Shown one piece after another: positions 11,083 through 22,291 of a DNA stretch of 64,000 bases. This DNA comes from Zychaea mexicana (taxonomy: Eukaryota; Mucoromycota; Mucoromycetes; Mucorales; Lichtheimiaceae). Within the stretch, counting starts at the first letter, position 1; the number at the start of each line of letters is the position of its first letter. The DNA lies in NCBI RefSeq assembly GCF_025766255.1, contig NW_026516812.1, forward strand, positions 31,933-95,932, written 5' to 3'. The notes below the pieces were generated by a model. It was not told the DNA's origin. It made no database searches and saw only the letters and a program-made list of their open reading frames with translations. The position numbers and the translations under genes were made by a program.

Positions 11083-11751
11083 TTACGATGATGATTTTGG
11101 CACACCAGCCATGAATGGGTTATTCTCTACAGTTTCTTGGTCTTCTTCTTCTTCTTCTTCAAAGACACCCCATATGCTTGGCTCGTAGTTTGCAATCAGA
11201 TCTTTTTCCTTGTGATACCGCGCATGCCACCCGTCAAATCCACCTCGCATGACAACCACCTGTATTATTTGTCTTTGAGTGCATATGCCATTTGTGTCTA
11301 TATGTGCATATGCAAGCCATTGAAACAGAATAATGTGTTTTATATATACCTTCTGGTCACCCTTTTCGCCCGTGAGGTGACGCATCTCATTGTATATGCG
11401 CGCTGCCTTGGGTCCGCGTTGCTGTGACAAGGCACAGTGAAACACGACCAGCGGCACTTGCTTGTACTTTTCAATCAGTGCATTGCCACGATCTACCAAT
11501 TGATTGGCGGGTACATTGATGGCGCCAGGAATATTACCACCCTGTATAATGAATCCCTCTCAGGTATTTAGTATAAAGTGTTGTTTGGTTGTTGCAGGGA
11601 CAAAAGGGGAAGGGGGGGTGGGGAAATACATTACGTGAAAGTCATTGTCCCTGACATCAACGACGAGATAATCTTTTCCTGGCACTTTTGATGGGTCACG
11701 GACACAATGGACAACCTCTTCGCTTTCAATAAAAGGTGCGCTGTATGACAT
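11083..11751 (-). CDS. Cdc25-type rhodanese phosphatase (Ibp1/Ych1-like)
   Basis: Small single-domain rhodanese/Cdc25-fold protein of 161 residues, like fission yeast Ibp1 and budding yeast Ych1. Family members act as phosphatases or arsenate reductases. Three exons are read on the minus strand as 11751-11635, 11541-11350 and 11259-11083, all phase 0. The N-terminal half has KDYLVVDVRDNDF followed by GGNIPGAINVPA, the usual rhodanese strand-loop pattern. The active site is HCALSQQRGPKAA, an intact Cys-x5-Arg loop. VVVMRGGFDGWHARY marks the last helix-turn. The C-terminus is acidic (EEEEEEDQ). It lies tail-to-tail with RIO1 (78 bases between stop codons) and head-to-head with the glycosyltransferase at 12631. 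In vivo substrate cannot be told from sequence. Confidence 0.88.
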
Positions 11752-12630
11752 AGTGTGAGTTTGAGAACGGACTAAAAAGTGGGATATAGGGTATATGCAC
11801 TACACAGAGATGATGTGTTACAACAAACAGGCAAAGCAAAGCAGCAGGTTCAAAACACCGTTTTGTACGCAGGGAGCAAGCGTGGAACTCCGCCCCCGTT
11901 TACTTTGATCTGCCACACATGTGAGAGTGTGAGAGAGAGAGTACGGTCTTTTTGTTATAGACACGGAGAGGAAAAGGAAGGGGGGGGCGGTCTCTCTCTC
12001 TCCCCGTCTCTTTATAATGCGGAGACGTAAGATTGTAAATATGGAGAAAGGGAGGGTAGGGTAGGGTAGGGTAGGGTCGAACACCCGCGCAAAAATAATA
12101 AAACGCAGGGCCAGTGAAGCAGCTCGTCTTATAAAGGACCACTTCCCCCCCCCCCCAACCCCAGGCACACCCCCTGAGTGTAACGACACGATGCCCCAGA
12201 TTGGAAAAACTGAGCACGGCACCCGATTTGGGAATGAAAAAAAGAGAGAGAGAGAGAGAGAGATTCTTATTTCTTGGCGGCTGTTCATCACGATCGAATG
12301 CGGTCATTGGCTGGGGGGGGAGGGGGAGGAGAGAGAGTAGCTTAGCTCCATTAGCTCTGTGTTCGAAAATGAAATATAAAAGAAAAAAAAAACTATTTAG
12401 CTCATTTTTTTTTATAAAGAAGGAATACTCTTCTCTCTCTCTCTCTCTCTCTTCTCCCAACTCTTTCGCTCCTCTGTTCTGTTGTGTGCACGCGTGTATT
12501 GCCAACAACTACTTGAACCCTAAAAGAACTCTTTCTCTCTCTCTCTCTCTCTTTCTCCGCCCTCTTTCCGTCCACCACCAACCACCTCTCCAGCAACACA
12601 CACACACACACACACAACCAAACAAACGAG
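11752..12630. other. Divergent promoter region with simple repeats
   Basis: This 880-base spacer separates two divergently transcribed genes, so it should hold both promoters. It contains a GGGTA repeat at 12050-12077, GA/CT tracts at 12243-12262, 12432-12452 and 12533-12552, and a CA run just before the ATG at 12631. A 202-codon minus-strand frame here is driven by these repeats and is not taken as a gene. Confidence 0.6.
12050..12077 (+). repeat. GGGTA pentamer run, G-quadruplex-type motif
   Basis: The G-rich strand reads GGGA then four GGGTA-like units in a row (five or more G3 tracts separated by one or two bases). This meets the usual G-quadruplex pattern. It resembles telomeric repeats but has TAGGG, not TTAGGG, and is a single short interstitial run between two divergent genes. 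Confidence 0.85.
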
Positions 12631-14675
12631 ATGACGCTTCTCAGTTACCCGTTCGAACTGGTTGCGCCCATGGCCGCCATCAGCTCCATCTTGCTACTAC
12701 TCCTGGGCCCGTTGCTGATACCCCGCTTCTACCTCGTCTTCCTCTTGCTCTACTTTATCTTCTTTTTATACTCCCAGATCAACCACGTCTTCAAGTTCTG
12801 GATCACCTCGTCCTTGATGATGAAGAAAATCAGCAACTGGAACCAAACACAACGGATCAGCAGCATCGATAGCAATGATAATAGCACCGTCAACAACAGC
12901 AGCAGCGGCAGCAACACCATGAACGGAGGAACCATATCGTCTGGCCCTGCATCGCCCTCGCCCACGCCCACGCGCGAACGCTACAGCAGCAGTGTGGTGG
13001 ACGACGCTCGGCTCGACGAGATGGAAGCCTCGCTCAAGCTGTATGAAGAGTCACACCTTATTCACGCCTTCATTGTGCCCAACTATGCTGAGCCTGAGGG
13101 ATTATTGCGGGACACGATCAAGCGCTTAGCCAACCACAGGTAAACTTATTTTTAGATAATGACTCCACGTCCCACCACACCCGAACCCTCTCTCTCTCTC
13201 TCTCTCTCTTTCGAATCCACACCCATCGAAAAAACCAACAGGGAGGGTGGAGAATGATTCAAACAAAAAAAGGGAAAACTGATCGGATTTGCCAAAATTA
13301 GGAACGCGCAAACAAACTATGTCATCATCCTTGCCATGGAAGCCTCCGAACTAGGCCATGGTGCCAAGGCCGAAAGCCTGGCGGAGTATTTCAAGGACAG
13401 TTTCTTGCACTTTATTACGACGGTCCACCCAGCAGACATCCCGGGCGAGTCGCGCGGCAAGGGTTCCAACGTGTCCTATGCTGCCCGTGTTGGCTGCTCT
13501 GAAATGATCCGACGGGGCGTCGACCGACGACGCGTGATCCTCACCATCTCTGACTCCGATTCATCGATCCCGGAGCTCTACGTCCACGAGGTATGTTTGG
13601 AACAAGAAGTTTAAAAAGTTGCATACGATGGTCTAACAACAAAGGGGGTTATATATATTAGTTGGAAAAGAGCTTCAATCAGGCCGACGATCCATACTTT
13701 TTACTGTATGCACCACCCATCTTCTTCTCACGCAACTGCTTTGATGTGCCTGCGGCGGTGCGGATGACTGACATTACGTGGTCGGCGATGGTGATGGCCA
13801 ACCTGAGCAACAGTCGTGGCATCGCATTCCCCTGCTCGACGTACAGCTTGAGCATGGTGCTTGCCGAACGCGTTGGGTTCTGGGACACGGACTCAGACTC
13901 TGTGGGCGAGGACATGCACATGATGCTCAAGTGCTTCTTCAAGACGGACGGCATGGCGCGCTGCCAACCGATCTTTGTGCCCATCAACCTGACGAACGTG
14001 CAGACGAACGGGTACATGTCCAACATGTATGCACGCTTTGTGCAGGCCAAGCGGCACTACAATGGCATTGCGGACGTGTCGTACACGCTGCGCAACGCCT
14101 TTGGACTGCGTGCGGACGGCGGGAGCGGTGCGACGACGGGCGAGCTGATGATGCTTGCAGCAGCCACCACCAAGAGTAAGAAAAGCAGCATGTATGCATC
14201 GCCGACCTTCTGGATCGACAAGTTGATTATTTGCATCAAGGTGCTCGAGGCGCACATGATCCCAGTCACCTCGGGCTGGCTGATGTTTGCAGCCGTGCCG
14301 CTGATGCAGTTTGTGCTGTTCCCACCGCATCCGATGGTCGCCGTCGTCGACCCCGCCGACAATCCTATCCTCACCTCTGACTTTTACGCGACCCTGTGGA
14401 ACATTGTGAAAATCATCACCGTCTTCTTGCCCTTCCCGCTCTTTGGCACCTTGGCCATCTACGAGTACCTCCACCGCTTCGTCGATCGCGAGCTCTACCG
14501 CAAGCAAAAGTCCGAGTCCCGCTCCTGGCGCAACTGCTTCGACTACATCTCGTTGCCCATCGCCGCATGGCTCTTCATGACCATCCCCTCGACCATTGCC
14601 GCTCTCAAGCGCCTCTACAAGACAAACGACCAGTACATTGTGGCCGAAAAGTTCTTTGACGAGGAACGCGCTTAA
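12631..14675 (+). CDS. Membrane family-2 glycosyltransferase
   Basis: Predicted processive-type GT2 enzyme of 603 residues (GT2_3/chitin-synthase-like fold). Exons are read as 12631-13139, 13302-13590 and 13662-14675. Two or more hydrophobic segments lie at residues 10-60, and a Ser/Asn-rich linker follows to about 120. The catalytic core has LTISDSDSSIPELY (acidic metal-binding residues near 253), GEDMHMM near 347 (the general-base E-D pair) and QAKRHYNG near 394, in the place of the Q-x-x-R-W motif with His-Tyr instead of Trp. Three further membrane segments lie at about 465-490, 515-540 and 565-588. The polymer or lipid it makes cannot be read from sequence. Intron 1 carries a CT tract. 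The start is the first ATG after a long CT/CA-rich leader and fits a membrane N-terminus. Confidence 0.85.
13188..13209. repeat. (CT)n microsatellite in glycosyltransferase intron 1
   Basis: About ten CT units inside the 162-base intron. Confidence 0.85.
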
Positions 14676-14926
14676 CCCAAGGTTCTTCCCTCTTACTTCT
14701 TGCCCCCCCCTGCTTAGATATATATATACACATTATACCTTTAATAATCCCACCTTTTGGCGAAAGAAGGGGGTTGGGGTTTAGGGCAGGAGGAGGGACC
14801 TTTTGCTTACATACATCATCCACGTAAATTTCCTTCTGTATCTTTCTTTTCTTCATAACGCACGCATGTGTAGTGTACTACTCTTCCCCCCCCTTCCATC
14901 TCTCACATGTGCTACTACTAACTACC

Positions 14927-14957
<31 letters not shown>

Positions 14958-17900
14958 TTAATACCACTATTACTCTGAGGCTTTTTTGATTTCTTTTTCC
15001 ATCTAATCGTTTCTGCATCTCTCTCTTAACTCTTTTGTATCTTTCCTCACATTCAGAAAAAGCGCATCTGTTTGCGCGTAAACCCCCTTAAACTCCCCCT
15101 TCACAAACACACACACACACACACACACATACACATACACATTCATAGTATATCAGCTGTTCTCTAATGTATATCAAATCAAATCCTAATAACAACAACA
15201 ACAAAGTATCGTCTGGTTATCAAAACTTATGCATGCGCTACTTACTCTCTGTTGCTGTTGTCGGCTTTCTCTTTTTATATTTATTTGTGTCACCTCAACC
15301 AGGCAAGCTAAAACTATTTAGTTGCTCAATGTTTCTTTTTTTTTTTTTACATGCGGCCTGATGCGACTACTTGATTAGACATTTTGCTTCCGTTCACGTG
15401 TGTCCCTTTGTTTAAAAGAAGCTCCGTTTTAGATATGTGACATTACAAACAACAACAACAACATGACGCATTTGGGTTGTTTATTTGCACGCACACATTG
15501 ACAGACAATCCTATTCGATGATTGCCATGGTTACACATAACCGAATAAAAACTTTTTTTTTGGAGTAACCAACTCACTCACACACACACACACACACAGA
15601 GTGGCAGATCAGTTTGAAAAAAAAAAAAAAAGGTTGGGGTTGTAATTCATTTTGTATCTATGTTATCTTGTACTTGGAATGGCTCGGGCTCCAATCACCC
15701 CCCAGATTTCCCTCTTTCAGTGTGTAAAAGCCGTTTCTTTGGATTGATGTTCCAGAAAAGCGGGTATTCATTTCAAAAAAAAAAAAAATCGCCGCTGAGA
15801 AACCAACAGCGATAATTTGACCCTTTCTTCTTGTGTAAATGCACATACAAAACATGTGCACTTGACAGCAGTAACCAGCCCAAAGCCCGGGCTACAAAAA
15901 TCACAATGAATGCCCTTCTATGTCCAATAACGGCAAAATAAATTAGAACAACTGTTTTAGCGAGCGGTACACAAGACAACCCCTCTTTGAATGACATGGG
16001 TGGGCGGGCAGTCATCAGCAAGCGAGTTTTAGAGTTTATACTTTAACAAAACGTCCGAGCGAAACTTGTATCAGGAAAACTCTATGCAAGCATGAAAAAA
16101 AAAAAGTTGACTGTGCGCGTAAAGTTGCTGGGGGTAGTGTTGCCTGGCTTCCTCTCTCTCATTTTGCTATTGTTGTCGGACCAGGAAGATTCATCCGGTT
16201 CCTTGAAATCGATGTTCCAGAAAAGCGGGTTGTTCTTGACATTTACTCAAGGGGGGGGGGTTGCTCAAGTGTGTGGAAGAAAGCTTGGCGTTTTGTTCCA
16301 CCCAAAGTCGTACGATTTGGAAAGCCACACAACGTAATCATTGAACTTTTTTTGCACAAATTGTTATATACAAGTATTACAAGTAAATGTGTAAACAAAA
16401 AGGCACACAGAAGGAAAACAGCCTTGGCGTTTTATTAGGTAATAAGGCGCAAAGCCTCGCTCTTTCTCTTGTTTTGGAAAGAACCCGATACATAGAACCA
16501 CATGCAGCCGTTTGTTCTTGTGAGTACACATACATGAACCAAGGCATTATAATTTGGTCCACAACAGTCAATGTCATGACACCTCTCTCTCCCTCTCTCA
16601 TATATCAACAATGACGTCTTGTTATCCAAAGCATGATGAAGCTCAGGCTCTGTTGTGTATGTGTGTGTGTGGTGCAGTTGTACAACTTGACTATAGTTTT
16701 TTTTTTTTTTGCGCATATAGACTAAAACACCGGAACTTTCCAATGTGCTACGTATTACAGAGAACTTTTCTCTCTCGCTCTCTCTTTGTAATTCGCTGTT
16801 CGCTTTGCCGATCCATACCTTTTTTCTTCACGTATGAAGAGTCGAATTGATTATGCATCGAGCCAATAAAAGTAGTTTAGATTAAAGAAGCTCCTCATGC
16901 AATTGCGTCTTTTTTTGTGGTTCCTTGTATACCATGGCGGTCAGGTGGTCCTCTATGGCAAAATCAAGATAATTATACTTTCTTGGTGCTGAATATAAAA
17001 AAAAAATTGCGATTATGCCTGAGCGTTCTGTTCATCCATGTCGATTGTGAAATCCGGCTTGAAGAGATTAATAAGCATTACAACAAAGCATGTCTGTCTG
17101 TTGAAGCAAGTAGTATGATTAACTCAATGTCAAGCATCATACCAGTCCAGTAGCCTTTTATTAAAAGTCAGTAGCCATTGAAGGATCACTTTTTTCTTTT
17201 AAAACCATGTAGATGCGCAATAGCTACAGAGAGAAACCATGATCTACTACTAAGTAGTACTTTTGGTCTCTTGAAATCAATGATGGGATAAAGCGTCCCG
17301 TTACCTAGTACGGGAAATGGGCGTCTGGAAGGGCTATAGTAGTGTATGTAGTACAGATATTTTATTCCATTACTAAAGCTCCACGAAATCACGGGCGATC
17401 AGGAAACAAAAATAAATTAAGCACCGTTCCACTGTCGGCGCAAGCGCCTACCACCCCCCGGGCCACACACAACCCGGACGGCCCCACTCCGGCACACTTT
17501 TTTTCCAACCCGACGCCAAAGAGTCCCAGGAATAATTAGATGGTAGAAAAGGACAGCAATGCTGCTACTTGTCCTAGATTCTTTATAATGTAAACTATGT
17601 AATACTATAACAGGACACTCTCTGCTTAACGATCACAAGTGTTTCTGTACTTTTTTCTTTTTCCGCGCATTGAAAGGAGAAAAGGCGTGGTTGTAATATG
17701 AGTAAATCGGGCATATGGATCACTACCGTTTTTAGATCACCGTCGCTTTTAGCATCAACCGAATGTAATGTTATGCAAAGGAAAAGAAAGACTCGATAAG
17801 GAAATAATATACAGCTAGTACTAGCTTTCATGGGAGGCTGCTGCTGCTGCTTGTTATTTTAAACAATAAGAGATGAACCTCCTCTGTTTGCTCTTCTGCC

Positions 17901-19027
17901 CTTGAACCGCTCAGCGTATTATTGCGTCTATAGGATGCAGCTACAGCTACCATATTCCCAGAAAAGTGCCCAATTACTGTAGTCCTTTCTGAAAAAAACG
18001 AGTGGATACAGAGAGACGGTTCTGATTAATGTTGTTGTGGCTGCCGGAGCAGAAACAAGGTTAAAGATATAAAACAATCTTCTGCGTGCAGCACAACCAC
18101 ATGGGCCGTTCGCTGGTGTTGCATGCTCTAAGCATGGGATATAATTTATAATAAGGTTGTATTGAAATGGACTGAGTATCGGCAAAACGTTACTTATGCA
18201 TCAAGTCGGGGAGGCAGGGTAATTCTCTTTAAGCAAGATCGCTGCTGAGCATGATAGACGAACTTTTGTTTATCCCCCGCCGTCTTGCTTCCTACTCCTC
18301 CTCCCCATTCCCACGCTTCATTATTAAACTCGTGCATCTTGAGGCATGTAATTCATTGCCCGCGCATTAAAAAGAAAGTGCAAGATGATGCTGCTACCTT
18401 CCAACTGGCAGAATATCATTCAATGTGCATCATACACAACCGATCCTGTTTCGATGAGACTATCATAGAGTTATATGATCCATTTGCATTATTATCAGAA
18501 TGGGTAAGAAGTTATACGATAAAAGCATACCAGACTTTTATACAAAAAAAAACTATACATAGTGAGCAATGACACTTTGGTAGCTTCTGGGCTTCTTTGC
18601 TACAGCAGCTTTATTGGGCCATGTGTTAATTTCTCGTGTATTATGCAAGACATAAGGTAAATAAGGATGGTACAGACTCTGTACGAGCTTGAATTTGGGA
18701 GATAACAGCAGAATTAGCTGGCAAAGTAAACAGATGGCTAATATGCCAGTCTACATTGCATTTTTCTCTCCCTAAAAAAGAGAGGTTATCGAGCACGAAA
18801 TTACCTACTTTGCCACAGCCGTTATCCCGTAACTCTAGGGTATACTACGTACTCAGACGACTTTTGAGAACATTTCATGTATCCAGGATTTAATACAAGT
18901 CGCTAGTGTATGGCATATGTTACAGCACACCATCAAAAGAGAAACCAAAAAAACCAAGGTCTCGAACGAACGCATAACATTGTTATTACATATATACAAA
19001 GAAAGGCAGTATACACATTATATCAGA
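14676..19027. other. Gene-poor region
   Basis: I find no gene with support. It holds CTA/ACC and CA simple repeats (14920-14960, 15108-15140, 15577-15598), poly(A)/poly(T) runs, and a 20-base exact repeat GATGTTCCAGAAAAGCGGGT at 15746 and 16211. A GC-rich open block at 17416-17539 (see findings) looks coding but has no neighbours in frame. All longer frames here lack homology that I recognise. Confidence 0.5.
17416..17539 (+). other. GC-rich coding-like block, unassigned
   Basis: This segment is far richer in G+C than its surroundings and is open on the plus strand to a TAG at 17537. The peptide is Pro/Thr-rich (APTTPRATHNPDGPTPAHF). It has no start codon of its own and no recognisable exon partner. 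It could be the end of a lost gene or an inserted fragment. Confidence 0.25.
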
Positions 19028-20350
19028 TTAGCTACCAGTAGTAGTAGTAGTAGTACTACTACTACTCAAGTCGACCACGCCATCGCCACTGATTCTCAAA
19101 AAGCTTACGGCCCCAGCATCGTCCACAACGGCTAGCAGAAACGACAAATTCAATGTGTTTGTATATCGGATATGATGAAAACTATCAGAATGTCGTGGTG
19201 ATTTCTCCAGATCGCTGAATAGCTTTTGGTATTTCGCCAACGAGGGTATAGCATCGCAGGAACTAGTTGTAAAATCATGTCAGTTTTCACCAGAAGGAGG
19301 AGCAGAGACAAAGGGTGGGTGGGGGGGGGTTGGTAATAGGATTTACTTTGTTACTACCACACGAAAATCAGGCACGCCTGGATCCCGCTTTTTCCACTGT
19401 GGATTAGGTCGATACACATCCCAATCGAATGAAGTATCTGTTACTCGACATGTGTTTTGATCTGTTGTAAAGGGTTTATACCAAGGGCTTGAAGGGACAA
19501 TTTTAAGTGTTGAGTAGACCGAGTCTGTATGAAAGAAAAGATGAGTCAAGTGACAAGAGACGACGCTGTATCCATGAGGTGTAAAAAACCTACGCAATGT
19601 AGAGGACTGATGGCGACGAACAAGCGGCCTTGAGCCAAAACAATAGAGTAAAACACGCTTGACACAATAAGCGACTGTACGAATAAGCCATCCACATTGA
19701 TGGCTCCAGTACGATCCTACTAATAACGACGGCGATGGATACTGCTGCTGCTGCTGCTGCTGCAAAGGCAATGTAGAGCGTCGAACAATGTATCCAAGAC
19801 GTCGAAGATACGCGTAAACTTGATACTTTTCAAAAGTAATCCATCCATCCTTTTGAGCAAACATGAATTCAAAGTAATCCTCAAGACCCGTTGTGTCGTC
19901 GTCGTCGTCGTCGTCGTCAGACTCGATACGGAGCGCACTCATATTGATCAACCAAGCAGCTTCTTCCGGATACAACATCATACAACCTTTCACTGTATGG
20001 CCCATGACACGAAAGTGTGTGCCTTTATAACGAGACACTGACGTTAAACCCGTGACACGATCCAGCGTACCCAGGCTCAGATTCTTTTCATTGACTTTTT
20101 TTCTTTCGTCAATCACTGCAAAAAGAGCATTGCGCGATTCTTCAAGACTATTTTCTTGTGACGGATCATACACATTTTCTTTTTGACCATGTCTAACATT
20201 TAAAAATAGATTAAATATATTTATTATTGACGCGATGCATTGCACAGAAATAGAATTTTGTATAATTGTACAGAGATTAAGTTTATCGTACTTTGATCGT
20301 TGTAAGAGCGTGGAGTAATCCGGTGCTTCGTCGCCTTCGCTATCGCTCAT
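19028..20350 (-). CDS. SEN54: tRNA-splicing endonuclease subunit Sen54
   Basis: Structural subunit of the tetrameric tRNA-splicing endonuclease that removes introns from pre-tRNAs. Three exons are read on the minus strand: 20350-20292, 20192-19347 and 19262-19028. The N-terminal block has ALFAVIDERKKVNEKNLSLG and then HTVKGCMMLYPEEAAWLI, the Sen54 signature. FEKYQVYAYLRRLGYIVRR matches the conserved endonuclease-fold region, and DWDVYRPNPQWKKRDPGVPD the C-terminal one. The last exon gives FLLAVVDDAGAVSFLRIS, as in the family C-terminus, then ends in a Ser/Thr run. An Asp run (8 D) and a Gln run (7 Q) interrupt the middle. The 5' intron and the 3' intron both contain in-frame or near-in-frame sequence, so simple frame-calling would miss them. 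Identification is firm; a further small intron near 19520-19560 cannot be excluded. Confidence 0.9.
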
Positions 20351-22291
20351 GCCTGTTTTTTTTTTGTGGTCACACAAAGTACATGGCCAAGTGGATCAAA
20401 GTGAATTTTTTTAACTTTTTTACCACTCAGCAGCTAGTATTGAAAGAAGAGGTTATATAGATCACCAAGCAAGCCTGTCCTTTTTCTTTTGTTTTTTTTT
20501 GAATCCAATCTGTATCAAATAATACAAACACTTTCAAGCAAAAAGAGCAATAGACAAAAAACAGGTTGATATATAACGTATGTAATTGTAAAATACAGCT
20601 ATTTAGGACTTTTATACTTAAAAAAATCATTGGGTGGTGCTCATCGAAATCAGAAAGATAGAGGTGATGACTGCGACAACCATGGTGATGCATATGTGGT
20701 GTACTTGTCAAAATTTTGTCGAGAGAGAAAGATCAAACGTCACTACGCATAGCGTTCCCATACCCCATAAAAATGGCAACTGACACGATAGCCTTGATTA
20801 CAGCTCGACGATCAATTACAGGAAATGATGTTCATAAGGTTGGAAGAGTGTACTATCAAAAAAATAAAAATAAAAAAGAGGCGGGGCTGTGGTAGAAACG
20901 GGTCTTGCCATGGTTCGGACGCATTGTAAAGGGTGGGGTGGGGTAAGTCTTTGAAGACAATGTAATGGTAGTACGAGGATTTGCCGCGTAAACTTCCAAC
21001 ACTGGAGCACAATGTCAGAAAACATATCAACATACTACAATCCTCAAATCTGTTGCTTTTTATGTATATTATTCGTTATCTGTGCAACACTAGTCGAGCC
21101 ATCCTTTGATGCATTTGTAATACAATTGACCATGAGTTCTTACCACTATGGTTTTCAAATGTCCATACTGGGTCCTCTGTAATAGCCAGGTACGGATCCA
21201 ATAAGAATTTTCATTGCGTGAGATCAGTCGTATCGTCGCACATTTAACCCCAGTCTATACCATATGTTCGCAGGTAGTTGATGAGGTTACGTTTCAAAAT
21301 TGAGAGCCGAATTTCGATCCTAAAATGACACCTTCGTTTCCACCCGAGCCACCACTAGTCTCGCCTTTACTGGACAATGTGGGGTTTGCTAAACACCTTG
21401 AGTCATAACTTTATACTTTTATAAAGTAGCAAATTATAAATGTTATATACTCACACACTTGATAACGCCAGTAATGTAGCTTTTATCGCATTGGATTTTC
21501 CTACTATATTGCGAGCGAAAAAGACTGCTTGGCTGACCCGCTCTATCTTTAAAACGTTCAGAGCAAGCCCAGGCGCATCAGAAGTGAAAGGTGCTAAAGA
21601 ACTCTTCTGGGTACCGCTGCAATTATGTACAGACCAATGATGAGGCCGTGTACCTTTCTCAAAATAAAACAAACAAATTGCAGCCTCTAGGTGCAGGGAT
21701 CATCATGTAGTTCAAGAGCCGGTTTTTTCAAGTGAGTTTCTTGGAAATATAGAATGTAAATTATGTCTCGAGAACAAATGTATTCCTGACAGTCTTCTTT
21801 TTCAAGACCTTTTCTTATCACCATCGATCTAAAGCCCCACATGCCGCTAGCTTTATATCTTTGCCCTCGTGTTTCCTTTTTCAAAAAAAAAAAAAAAGTT
21901 TTTTCGCTAGTTCATAGTTTATTTCTATCAATAAACGAACATTACATGCAATATCTTTGTGTATATCAAGTACAGTATATATGACACCTCTAAAGCATGC
22001 ATAAGTTACCATACTATTATTAGCTTAAAATTGGCCCTCTGATAAGTTGCGACAAGCGTTGCTGATGATGAGAATATACTACCTATGATAAAATCCAGCC
22101 CTACAAAACAGATGTTGCAATATGGTTTTCTGACATTGCAAAAAACCCGATGGTGCAAGCGTAAAGATTGCATTTTGTTGGGAATAGTAAGAGCGGGAGT
22201 CCACAGTAGTAGTGATAAATCGTGGTTTATTCATTATGAGTTTGGTAATATATGAATTTATACAACAATGGAGTTTATAAAGCTCCTCCTA
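20351..22291. other. Intergenic region with decayed coding-like pieces
   Basis: No intact gene is seen. On the minus strand near 21120-21205 an open block ends in a good donor (DPYLAITEDPVWTFENHS then GTAAGA), and a Gly-rich open block lies near 21300-21370. A further minus-strand frame at 21451-21672 may belong with them. On the plus strand a frame begins at 20773. None can be joined into a continuous reading frame. I read the area as remains of one or more genes. Confidence 0.4.

Noticed and set aside
12050..12077. Interstitial telomere
   Set aside because: Only about five units, and the unit is TAGGG and not a known fungal TTAGGG array.
11900..12508. 202-codon minus-strand frame in the divergent spacer
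   Set aside because: It is built from GA/CT and GGGTA repeats that stay open in several frames; the composition is not protein-like.
21300..21370. Gly-rich block as an amidase signature
   Set aside because: GGSGGNEGVILGSKFG only loosely resembles the amidase pattern and the conserved residues that should follow are missing.
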